From NCBI GenBank assembly GCA_012295275.1, contig CM022678.1:14721759-14785758 (forward strand): a stretch of DNA of 64,000 nucleotides. Direction: 5' to 3'. How positions within the stretch are numbered: the first letter of the stretch is position 1; each line of letters starts with the position of its first letter. Positions 1-12,302 of this stretch are shown piece by piece. The notes under the pieces are model-generated. The model did no database searches, had not been told where the DNA came from, and was given only the letters and a program-made list of their open reading frames with translations. The position numbers were made by a program, and so were the translations under genes. This DNA comes from Chrysomallon squamiferum (taxonomy: Eukaryota > Mollusca > Gastropoda > Neomphalida > Peltospiridae).

Positions 1-129
1 GTGTTCAATAATAATACATGTATATCAAAAAAAAAATAAAGTTGGCAACTGAATGCACATAAATTCTTTTATTATAAAATAAAAAATAAAATAAAAATAA
101 ACTGTGTTATTCTGCTTAATCCTTATCCA

Positions 130-430
130 AAAAGAAAAATAGACAAATGAGTGAGCAGTGGAGAAGAACGAAGCAGTTTTTTGCCTGAGAAAAGTGAGGG
201 CTCAGAGATTAGCTGCCTATCAGAGAAGCCTGCAGAAATCCTATCTAATCTGCTTTGTCAAGAAAATGGCTTGAAAACAAGACAGATGGTCGGATTAAAT
301 GGCTGTGCTGCTTTCACAGGGATAACTGCCCAAAATTAAATCTAAAGCAGATTAAGGCTTGACGGGAGAGGTTCTATTGTTAAAGATAAGGCAGATGCAC
401 AAAGGGGCCATTTGGGGATGAAATATACTA
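130..430. other. Complex non-coding island, candidate conserved element
   Basis: About 300 bases of balanced, non-repetitive sequence in an AT-rich desert, with several GATTA/TAATC homeodomain-type cores (AGCAGATTAAGG, GGATTAAATGG, CTAATCTGC). The only ORF is short. It lies inside or beyond the large downstream intron of the minus-strand gene. Confidence 0.35.
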
Positions 431-1019
431 CAATCCACAAAATATATAGTTAGATAGCTAACAATTATCTTAAAAGTAAAAATTATCATTTCTGATATAA
501 ATGAATAAATATTCAGCTTAGAAGAACAGTAAGTTTGTGAAAATACAGAGCAAATAATGTAAACAATATTTATTTAGTTATCAGTATTACTCATTATGCT
601 GATTTGTTTGTAGTCATCTCATTAATATTAATAATACAATTTATAATTAGCCATTCTTTTTCTGTTTTTGCTATAATGAATAATTATTTATTTATTTTAT
701 TTATTAATGAAATGTAGCTTAGTATCCAAATTAAGAGAAAACAAATTATGCAGTAATAATAAAATATATCATAAATAATATTCAGCATAGCAATGTTTTT
801 AAACATAAATTGTTTGTAATAATAATAAATGAACAGATAAATTCACTTTTAATGTTTATTTGGATTTATTTATTTATTATTTTTTATTACCTAGGGATTG
901 AATTAATCTCAGCTAAAGATAAAATGATAAAAAAAAGTAAAGTAAATATTTGATTTATTATCTTATGTTTATGTTAAATAATAAACATACTGATCACATC
1001 TAAAAATAATAGTTTTTCA

Positions 1020-1330
1020 AAATACCCCAAGAGAACCTCTTGGTATTAAATCCAAACCCAAAGTGAGGAAAATTAATCCACAATCCCTTCTCATCTTGCC
1101 TGTTTTACCAACGATAAGCTAGCACTGCCAAGAAATCATGTACATCGGATTAGACCAGGAAGGTAGGTCAGTGCATTCTGCAAAGAGGATTTTCCACTGT
1201 TCTGGAGATGATCATATTTCTAACAAATGCTGTTTATTGCAAGATGTTCAGCAGTGCCCATTTTATTCTCCATTTGCAGTGTAAAACTTTAGTTGTAATG
1301 CAGAAGTTGAAAGAGCACACCATCTGTTTA
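1020..1330. other. Complex non-coding island
   Basis: A repeat-free stretch that begins with a small hairpin (CCAAGAG-AAC-CTCTTGG at about 1027-1043). Its texture is like the 130-430 island and it has no ORF. Confidence 0.3.
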
Positions 1331-1337
1331 CCAGTTG

Positions 1338-1372
<35 letters not shown>

Positions 1373-3176
1373 CACATACATACACACATGAATTCACATC
1401 CTTTGTTTGTAAATTCTAATGAGAATTGAATATAGCCTGCTTCAAGTTATATTTCTCATTTTGAGAATAAATTATCATCTTTTTTAAAATGGATAGAAAA
1501 TGAACAAATAGTGTCTATTTTTGAAGTAATATATCAGTGTCTAGATGTGAAGTAATATACATTTTTCAATACATCTCTACAAGATTTATCTATTAAACAT
1601 CCCAGTCTAAAGTTATCTACATCTAATTGTCAATATCACCATGGGTGACTAGCTTTCTCTGCCACACAATCAAACATTATTATACCAGGCTTTTCACAAA
1701 AATCTCTTTAAATGAATGCTTATCCTAATATCCAACAGATTCAGTGAACTTGGTGGCACCATGTTTAAAATAAATCCTTTATCATAAGCTCATGTAATGG
1801 TAGATAATAATCATCAAGTTAATGGAATAAGATGTTCGTTTACTTATTTCACTGCATGAAAGCTGTGGAGTCAATTATGTGAAAATTATGTTTCATCTAT
1901 TTCAATGTGAAGTTCTCCCATCACAGCAGTCAAACTGTCAGACTGTCTATGGCCTAATAGAATTCAGTGGGTTATATTAAACCTTTTACTGAAAAAAAAA
2001 CCTATCTCTTGTTTTCTACAGTACATGGTATTATTCTTATTTATTTATTAAACAGAAACAGCCATCAACAAAACAATCCAGCAAAAGAGATTATTTAAGT
2101 TAACTTCAATAAAACGTAACAAATCACTCTGGTGTGGAACTACGCTTGAAACAGTCAGAAAGACAAACATCTGTAGTAAAACCCTCCTATCCTCTTGTTT
2201 ATAAAAATAATTACACAAGTTTTAGTCAAAATATTTTAACTGTTATAAATGAAAAACACCTATTTTTTTTATTTTTTTTTTACTACATATATGTATTTTT
2301 TTTTTAATTCTCCAGACATCTATTGTTTTGTTTCTTTCAGTTTTAAAACTTGTGTATTTAATTTAAATTTCATAGTATTCAATACTGATACAATTATGTT
2401 AAACTGGAATTAATCTAAATATAATAAATTTTGGTTTCAACAATAACAAACTAAACTATTAATAAAAGATTTTTTATATGAATATTTAGAACTAATCCTT
2501 GGAATGAATAAAGAACTGAAATGAATGAAAATTTACAGCCCCTGACATATTAAAATTAATAGTTACTGGTTTATGACATTTCTTATTACAATCTAATTAT
2601 AACAGAAAATATTTTTATGGATCAGCAGCCAATCACCTTTGCATATACCTTGTGATAAACATGAAAGTACATCCCAAAACCTTTGATGAGCCAAGTTATG
2701 TCGAAGAAATTTTATTAATATAAAACCTACTTGGAATTATCCTCTATCCTCACCTAATACACATTAACATAGGTACAGTAGAGAGATTATAAACGTGTAC
2801 ATTTGCTATTAATACGTTCATGCCACTGAACAGACTGAAGAGATGTTCCTGCTGGGGCAGTTCATTTTACATCACAGTTTGTGGTCCATCCGCCACAAAT
2901 ATTTAATCATCTCTGTATTTAATTCACAAACTGGTCCAAATATTTCAATAAAAGCTCCAAAAATAAATTTTTGTTGCTGTTGTTGATATGTGTTAGAAAA
3001 TATTTTATTACTAAATTAAGTAAGGAATATTAAAAGAATATCTTTTTTTCAAAAGCAGCTGTGTTTTTTCTTCACTTCATTCTTCTTTCAATAATATTTA
3101 CTGTTTATGTATATAAGTTTATTAAAAATATTTTTAAAAAATGTTTTGCTTTTGTGAGCATAATTGGATATATATC

Positions 3177-3177
<1 letters not shown>

Positions 3178-3217
<40 letters not shown>

Positions 3218-3599
3218 TTTTCCATTTTATTTTTATTATTGTTTTTTATTAAAATGAACAAAATATACAGTCCAACATTTTAATTTTTATTTATTTATTT
3301 AATTTCTGTTCTAATTTTGTTTAAATAAAAATATGTTTTCATATTTATATCAATTTTCAGTGGATGGACATATATTATTTTTAAGAAAACACAATCTGAA
3401 TAATTTGAGAACAAACTGATGTTAAAAAAATTACTGAAATATATACGTATAATTCTGCAGATTGGTGCATATGTGTGTGTGTGTGTATATATATATATTC
3501 TGAAATTTCAACCATATAAAATACTTCTATGAATGATGTACAAAATAATTAATGATTAAACTAATATATTTATTTTATAATGACTGTTTCCTTCTATTT

Positions 3600-3634
<35 letters not shown>
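3178..3634. repeat. Cluster of dinucleotide repeats
   Basis: (AT)n at 3178-3214, (GT)n turning into (AT)n at 3472-3500, and (CA)n at 3601-3634, separated by AT-rich sequence without ORFs. A similar (TA)n-(CATA)n run lies at 1342-1388, outside this span. Confidence 0.9.
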
Positions 3635-3638
<4 letters not shown>

Positions 3639-4289
3639 AAATCTTTGGAATCCAGAATTAATTCAAGTTTTAAAAAACATTAAAATGGCTGTAATGAGAT
3701 GTGGTCAGAGAACTGGCTTAATTGTCATAAATTCATCTTTAGTGCAGCTTTTATCTCATTAGTGCCTTAAAAAATCCCTTGCTAATACTTGAAAGAAAAT
3801 AATGATATAAAAATTAAAAAGAAAAAAGACAATGAATATTGAGTTGAATTCTATTTTTCTTTTAGTCAGAAATATCAATTTACGCCTACCAGATGTGTTT
3901 GAACTTGAATGTTTTACAATATAAATGTATGTATCATTAACTTGATTAACTTGTGCTATGAGTTCTTTTACTGTCATATTTTTCATACAGTACAAAACTG
4001 TTTATTTTCATACTGATCTTGCCAGGGGAAATAAACTGTTATTAAATACCTCACTTTTTGTTTTGTTGTTATTACTAATACACATTAAGCAAATTAATTA
4101 CTTAAAATGAAATGGTATTTTGAACAAATTAAAAAATTGATACTTTCCCTAATAACAGTAAGATTGCGATGGATTTTATACTTTTTTTTGCCTCTGGAAC
4201 TCATCATCATTAATCTCATCAGTGGTGCACTTGAAGGATTACAGGTCAGATATATTCTTCCAGTTTGGAATACTGCAAAGCCCATTCAT

Positions 4290-5060
4290 GACAAAGCTTG
4301 AGCTAGAGTTGATTTGCTTAAATCCAATCAGAGGAGATTACCGATTACTCCAGCCAAACAGCTTGTCTCATGCATGACTTTCCTCATCCACAAGTAATTT
4401 GAATGTTAAATGGAAGATTTAAAGCAAGCTGGATGGCACAGGAGAAAAACACTGAGACAAACAAGTCTATGAATCAATCTTCAATAAAATGGGATTTCTG
4501 CAGCCTGAAATGCTGCCATTCAGTGCAGAAGCTTATCAGTAATTTTTGTTGAGCAAGACTAATAAAAAACAAATCCCCAGCAATTCCGTTGTCGGCAAGC
4601 TCACATCTCTCTGACTGACAGTGGAATGGCATTAAGCAAATGGAGGCTTAAAATTGGGAGATTAAACATACACATTTGGAGAGAAGATAAGCAAACACAT
4701 TTAGGCTACGTTCACTAATCCTCCTAGAATTAATCCCTGAGAATGATTGCTCCCCACACTTAAATCCCAATTTAGCAACGCTATGCTTCCTCAATGTCAA
4801 AGTAAAGTCGACTCTTTATGTTACAAATAATACTTGCAAGACAACCAGTGTTCACTATAAAGTCCTCAGCTATCATTTCACAGGAGTTTTGGAAGATATT
4901 GATGGCTATGACAAAACACAGATAATTAAGTGACAGGGAAGATTTTCTTGTGGATTTTCTATGGGATTACTTCTTTTTTAAGAACAAATACCATTTGAAG
5001 CAGATAAGTCAGTGAGAAGCAATCTGACATGAAATGTATTAAACCAGTAAGCAGTGTAAC
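4290..5060. other. Long complex non-coding island, candidate enhancer
   Basis: About 770 bases without microsatellites and of clearly higher complexity than the flanks, with repeated TAATC/GATTA cores (CCAATCAGAGGAGATTACC, ACTAATCCTCC, GGGAGATTAAAC) and CATTAAGCAAATGGA. No coding frame is present. This is the strongest candidate in the window for a conserved intronic enhancer. Confidence 0.4.
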
Positions 5061-5163
5061 TCCTGGCCAAGTATTCTTCTTGTTTTTCATTTTCATTATT
5101 TTTAAAACATATCATCTTATCAATACAAACCCATAACTATGTTTATTATCTTTTCTCTGATAC

Positions 5164-5164
<1 letters not shown>

Positions 5165-5240
<76 letters not shown>
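5165..5240. repeat. (TG)38 microsatellite
   Basis: An uninterrupted TG run of about 76 bases, followed by TTTG units. It is the longest dinucleotide run in the left 12 kb. Confidence 0.97.
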
Positions 5241-5244
<4 letters not shown>

Positions 5245-5782
5245 TTTGTGTTTGCATTCTGTGTGAGTTGTATTTACTTTTCTATTTACAGTCAGAACAG
5301 TCTAACTGTATTCAAGTATTACAAAAGGCCTACAAACATAAATAAGCTTGTTCCAGGTTGAGTAAGTAGAACAATATATCTGCAGTGCTATGAAAAGAGA
5401 ACCTGACATGGACACCCCATGACTTAATTAAACCACTGACTTATTTACAACAATGTGAGCTTTACCTACTGACCTAAAACTTTCTGTTTCACACTGGTTC
5501 CTGTACTGGACAGTATGTTCTGTGATGAACTACTGAACACATATGTAACAGATTATTTTATTATTTTAATTTTTAAGTTGATGCAAATGTCTCATTATAA
5601 TAAGTAAACAAATAAAGACTAAACTTACAGTTACAACAGCATAAACTTTTCACCACCAAAATTAATCAAATAATGTTAAAACAATAATAATTATAAACAT
5701 AAAAATAAATCCAATTAAAAATGATTTTAAAATTTTAAAATTTAAAAAAATAAAAAAAAATGTTACTTATGGCATTTCTTTC

Positions 5783-5820
<38 letters not shown>

Positions 5821-6994
5821 TGGTTTTAACAGACCTTCATTCATGTAATAGTATTTGTTTTTTAAATGTTTTTGACTTTTTCTTTTTAATAAAATCTTTA
5901 CTTTCTCAGAGATAGCTTCAGCCCAGAATTTATGCCAAAAGACAAATAATAATACTTATTCACATTTTTCACATACAAGAAAATTTACTGATGACTATTT
6001 CCAAAAATCTTAATGTTTTAATCTAGATTCTCCTTTTGAAACCCTTATAAACTGTTATGCAGTGAAATAAAGCAATGCATAAATGTTGACAACTTGCATT
6101 TTAATTGTTTGTTTGTTTTTTGGGAGGTTTTAAAATGAGAATTATTATTTGGCATATTTCTCTCTTCTAGAAATAATTAATACACATGATGGTCATTAAA
6201 GATATATGTTGTTTATTTAAAAATAGTAATTAATTTAAGCATTTGGATTTTATTTTCAGAAATATAGAAATAAATTCTTACCTTGTTTAATCCTTAATAA
6301 TTGCTTTCTATTTATTTAAATTATTTATTAATTAATAAGAAACAAAAATCACCTGGACAGAGTTTAAATCTTTTCCAGCTTGTGAACATTTCCAACAACT
6401 CAGATTTTGTATATGTTATAATTTTCACTATAAACCAGTCATTATAAAAAGCGTAACACAATATATATAAACAATTATATAAAGTGTTATAGAGAGACTC
6501 AAAACTTCCTTAATCAATAGTTGTAACAATAATTGTAAGGTTGCTTAAGTTCACTTCCTTCTCTGAACCGATGAGCTCGCTGCTTCTCCTCCTCTTAAAT
6601 ACTGACAAATGTCCTAGTCACTACAAAATTGCTGTCTTGCTGTTAAGCTTATTTATTGTAGATCAGTATTCATGTAACAAAAGTTAGTCATTCTTGAAAG
6701 AAAACATGTATTGAAGAGACACAGATCATATTTCTGCATTATTTGTACTTTTGTTATCAATAGCAGTTTCATTGTTTATTTTCTTTAGAATATTAATTTA
6801 AGATTTTTTGAAGATTATATATGTAGATCAAAATAATCCACACATTTTTTACAATTAATGTTATTTATAGTGAAAAACAAAGCACAATATTAAGGCTGAT
6901 AATAAAAATAAAAACAAATGATTTCTTCAAATTTATCAGATAAAACTTGTATCTATATATTGGAATTACTTTTTCAAAAAATCTTAAATTAATA

Positions 6995-7584
6995 TACCGT
7001 ATATACTTGTGTATAAGTCGAATTTTTGGGAGACTATATTAAGGTAATATTTTGGGGGTCGACTTATACATAGGTAATGCTTTTGTAGCTGTTGCTGAAG
7101 AGTCGCCATTTTGACTATTTTTTGCTACGGGATGCATCTAAAATAATCGCAGTCTTTCAGCTTTTCGAAATTATAATTTTATCGTATAAAATTTTTTGAA
7201 AAATTAAATAACAAAACCAAATATGAATGTAAAACATGATATTCTTCCGTTTAATGACATAAAAATACATTTTAAAGCGAGAAAACCGTCAGTACAGCGT
7301 TATGCTTTACCGTGTCTTGCAATGATTTAGGCTATAGCTCGTGTAATGCATGCATTTACGTTATTATGGTATGTTTGTGCAAGTTACTGCTCGTGCAAGT
7401 TATGTTACAGTAGGCATACAATGTAGGCCTTCATGGCACTGTCACACTGGTCTAAAAATAGTGACGGTGCCTGGAATCTACAGTCGACTTATACACAAGT
7501 AATACCTAAAATGACGCAATTTTTGGTCTTAAAATACACATCGACTTATACATAAGGTCGCCTTGTACACAAGTATATACGGTA
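6995..7584. mobile_element. TA-flanked MITE with long terminal inverted repeats
   Basis: The left end TACCGTATATACTTGTGTAT (6995) and the complement of the right end TACCGTATATACTTGTGTAC (7584) agree over about 27 bases, and TA flanks both sides (6993-6994 and 7585-7586). The GACTTATACA motif recurs inside in both orientations near 7038, 7483 and 7541. The interior (7100-7480) is higher in CpG than its surroundings and has no ORF, so this is a non-autonomous DNA element. Confidence 0.85.
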
Positions 7585-7586
7585 TA

Positions 7587-10500
7587 TAAAATTATAAATA
7601 TACTGCAGTAGTAATAATTTTTTTATATATAATTTCCTTGTTGGTAATAATAATAATAATATTAATAAATAAATAAATAAATGAGATAATTTTTTTTTTT
7701 TAACACCAATGTCATGGAGAATTATAAATTTTGCAGCATTAACTGAATGTGTTCAGCAACACTTGGTACGTCTTTTAAATTACTCAGTGTCAAACACACT
7801 TGTTTTCTGATAAAGGTGACAGTATGGAAGAACCCATTAGCTCCTCTTCATGGAGTATTTGTTGCTAATATATGTGTATTTTTCATTTTTGGTTTTTTTC
7901 AATTATAATTTATTTTAACATTTTAAGAAAAATAAAAATAAAATAAAAATAATTATAATTTTTTTTTTTTAAACAGTAACAGTTAAAAGAATATTATATA
8001 TAAATGCAGTAAAATGATGCATAGTACTGGGTGTAATACACATTACTACTATGACTTGATGCTTTACTTATTTACAGAAACTTCGGTAAGAATCTTTTCA
8101 TGCACCTCTCCACAGATTAAAAAACACAAACTCACTGACTGAACCATATTTCGATAAAACATTTTTATATATTTTTTATATTTTTTCTTTCTCTTTTTAA
8201 ACATGTTTAAAATTAAAAACAGATATTCAAAACACTGAATGCAGTTAATAATTTGTCATTTCTTTCTTTTTTTCCCTTTAAAAAAAAAAGTTTTCTCTAT
8301 GTTCACATATTCTATTAATTGAACAACAATGGAATAAATAATTGTAACAGTTATGTTCCTTACAAATGATATTTACTTCGGGAGAAACTTTGGCTTTATC
8401 TGTAAGAAAATAGTCAAAACTGAAGTTGGCTGGAAATATTGTCTGTTAAAATATATAATGCTTGATTTGTGACGGTCTACCTGAAATATTTCTAACATAC
8501 AGTGTTAGTTTACTGTTATCAAAAGCAAATAAAGTTGTTATTTATAACCATTTTACATTTCACATATATGTTACAAATGCCTTACAGTTACAGAATTTTG
8601 TCAGAACAACATCCTATCTACAAGTCTGAATGAAATTATTAAATGCATTTTCAGTATCTGATTTTGTATTAATGCTATACAATACACAATAAATAGATAT
8701 GCAAAACACATTTTATACTTGGTTATTTCTTGTTTTTGTTTTTGAGTTTTTTCAGGACAGTAGTGAAATTTCATACGTTAATGGAGAAATTAAATGAAAA
8801 TAACTAAAATATTTTATTTATTTATTTTAAAATAATGCAATGTCTTTTGAAAAATATCTGCTGTGTTAAGGCAGAATAATTTACTGAAGTTTACCAATTT
8901 TCAATAACTGTCATTTTGATGCCAGAAACATGGTCTAAATATATTCTGTATGCTTCCATTTATTTATTTATTTTTATTTATTTTTTAGTGCTAGTTAATT
9001 AGCAATGAACAGACTTTGCTTGATTTGTTTTATTGAAATATTTTCTGTTATTATGTTTTTTGATTGAACAAGTAAGCAACATCTGGCCAATGTTGGACAT
9101 TGACTATACAAATAATTAAACTACTTCACTTTAAATATCACTCAGAAACAAAAACAGTATTTTTGTTTGCATAAAATTTCAGGACGGGTACCAAAAAGCA
9201 AAATTATGCAGTTAATAAATCTGAAATGAAAATCCTATAATAAAAAGTCAACAAAAAAAAAGAAGAGGAAAAGTAACTCAGATTCTGAGCAACAGTTAAT
9301 GGTTAATATCCTTAATTCATAAACATCACTTCAGTAGCAGGATATATGGTATTCTAGCAACTCCTTTCTTTCTTTTTCTTTTTCATTTTTGACTTGTCAA
9401 ATCCATATTTATTCATCTATAATAAAATTAGCATTTGGCAAAAAAATATGATGCTTTCCCATCAGAATTTGAAATCACAGAAACTGATGTCATGTGGCAA
9501 ATGTTGATGACAACATAAAATTGTTTTTGCATTGTTTCTCTCAGAAATGAAATTAGAATGTCAAGTGCGATGCGAAAATGTCTGAAAAACCATCTCCCAG
9601 GTTTATGTTCATATGATGAACATTAAATAAAAAGAAAGAAGACGAAGCAGAAAAAACACTTTCTTAAACCGTTTGTCTTATTAAAATAGATAAATTATTG
9701 CTAGAATGTGAACTTTTTACTTCTGCTTATATCAGATGTACAGGTAAATTGAAAACTTTTTTTTTAGCTTACATTATTATTTATTTTAATTGTATAGGCA
9801 TTGATTTATTTGTGAAATTAACTTAACAAATAGTAATTATTTTGCATGTATCTACAGAATTATGCACATAAAAAAAGCCAATACTGATCAATGCAGATTT
9901 CTAGTAAAGATAAGATTAGTAGTTGAAATTACTTTTACTAGACACATAATAAATTATAATTCAATTCTGCTATTGAGACTGTGACATAAAACAAAATAAA
10001 AAGATTTTAAAGGTAAAATGTAACAAATTCACTCAAGATTAAGATACATATGTAATCTAAAGGCCTGGGCAGCACAGATTTAAAGGCTTTTATTTGGAAT
10101 TATAGATCTGCTATTCATGTAAAAACATAGCACATATTTTATAGCGCAGATCATACCCAGTCAAGTTTATAATATATTTCATAGTTGTTAGAAGAAATTA
10201 TAGTCAAATTTAAACAATAAAAATGACAATATTATGATTAGCAAATGTCATTTGGAATGAAGTTTAAAATAAAGAAGAAAATAAAATGCAAAATCTAAAT
10301 CTTTTGCCATAACCCCTTTTCAGGATATGCAAATTTGAAAGCCAAAATGTATCACTGAAGATTTGTCCAAAAAAATATTGATCTCTACAGATATACATAT
10401 GACTACAGATAACAAAGAAACAAAAACAACACCTATCAAGTGAAAACAAATTTGTCCCATTTGAACTTTTTTTTAAACCAGAATATCACATTCTGTTCGA

Positions 10501-12302
10501 ACAAAAATTAAAACAATTTCTACTTCAAACTTGGATGATTACAGTGTTTGTCATTATTATCCGTAACAATTTATTATTTTACTAACAGAAAATATTTAGG
10601 AAGATTCTCAAATATTTTTTTCACATTATGTGGATCAGAAATGGAAAAAAATGGGATATTTGATTGGGATAATCAGACAGAGTATATAGAATTTATCAGT
10701 GTTTTCCACATTTGTTTTTGTTTTCCTTAATTTAAATAAATGAAATTTTTTTTGTTTTTTGTTTATATAGTCTCACATATGATTCAACTTGAAATGCATT
10801 TTCAAAACATTTAATCATATTATTACATTTTAATGTAGTTAAAATGACTCATGGGGCCATTTAAAAAACTAATAAAAATGACTGAAATGGATCTAACCTT
10901 TAAATAGCATAGCTTAACTTACTTTAAAGATATATCATGATTTTTCACTTGTTAAAATTTTGAAGTAATTAGTAATAAGCTATAGATATATAAAAAAAAT
11001 ACTATGAATGATGTATAATATATAAGGACCACAAGCATTTGATGTTTAACCATAATTCTCTGCAATGTACAAACTTGGCTGATACTAAGAACTCACTCCA
11101 GAAAGGTGTTGCAGGTACTAATCAGTGGCAATAAAATGTCTATAATCATGAAGCTAAATCTATTAAATGTGCAGGTGTGTTAAGTATGACATCTAAAGCA
11201 GAAACATGAAAGAATACTTTTAGCTTTGTACTAGCTGTGATTTGACTGCAAACAAAAGTTACCTATCATTTGATCACAGCTGCTGTTTACTCTGAAGCTA
11301 ATCAACACTTCAAACAAAAATAAATCAAGTTTTAAAACACTATTTACTATGTTAAAAAGTGATTGATTTATTATTATTTTTGGCATTTTATTAAGCAGTT
11401 GAGCAATACTACTGGTACTTGGACTCATGGAATATATTCTAGTGTTGTTACATTTATGATCTTAAAATCAGATTTACTTCACTGTTCTTAGCATGAATTC
11501 TGCAAACAAAATAATATGAAACAGCACTCATATACAGAAAGTTGGCTTCATAATCATTCTTCTGGTTCATGGCAATGATGTCTATCCATGCAAAGTGCAA
11601 TGAAAAAACAGGAGAGACTGGTTAGTCTGCAATTGTTTTAGCTTAATTAGCCAAATTTTATGAAGACAGGGTTCTGAAAACACTGTTTTCTTCTATAGTT
11701 TATTAATTTTCACTTCTTTATGTAAAAAAAAAAAATGAATACATGTTTGAGTTTTTATGCACAAATCCAAAATCAATAAAAATTGACCTAATGTATTGTC
11801 AGAATTATCTTATTAGTTGCCTGTATGCGAAGTGGCTACATTTGTGGAGTGACTCACACATTATAAGTTACTTTTATGAGAAATTTCATTTGCAGTACTT
11901 TTATGTTGATAAATGTATCAGTAAAAACAAAATTTATATTGGAAATGTTTCAAGAAAGTTCCTGTTTTCATCACTGATATAGTTCATAAAGGGCAGGTAA
12001 GCCACAAATTGTTTACTCTGATAGTTACTTGTAATATTTAAAAATTAATTTTTCACTTTAATAAAGTTGTTTTGATATGTAAATTTGACTAATTTCAACT
12101 TAACTGAAACAGAAGAAAACATTAATCTAGATGATTCTAAGTGATAAGTCATATCTTATATATGTTGTCAGATACCACAACCCAGCAGTTAAAATAAACC
12201 CCACTTAAACAGAAAAAATATGTATTAAAATGATTAAAATAGATTGAAATAAAGTTCTATCTTCTGCTAAAACAAAGTTATTTAAGTGTGTTGAAATCTT
12301 AC
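7587..12302. other. AT-rich intron-like stretch without recognised genes
   Basis: No exon with convincing coding character was found on either strand. Short T, A and ATTT runs are frequent, and open frames here are short and of AT-driven composition (Phe, Ile, Lys, Asn). It is probably intron of the minus-strand gene. Confidence 0.5.

Noticed and set aside
1020-1050. Short hairpin CCAAGAG-AAC-CTCTTGG as a small-RNA precursor
   Set aside because: The stem is too short for a microRNA hairpin and does not extend convincingly.
5139-5361. ORFs rich in Cys-Val on the plus strand
   Set aside because: They are translations of the (TG)n repeat; the same holds for His-Thr or Arg-Glu runs at 52577-52768, 17926-18000 and 63335-63670.
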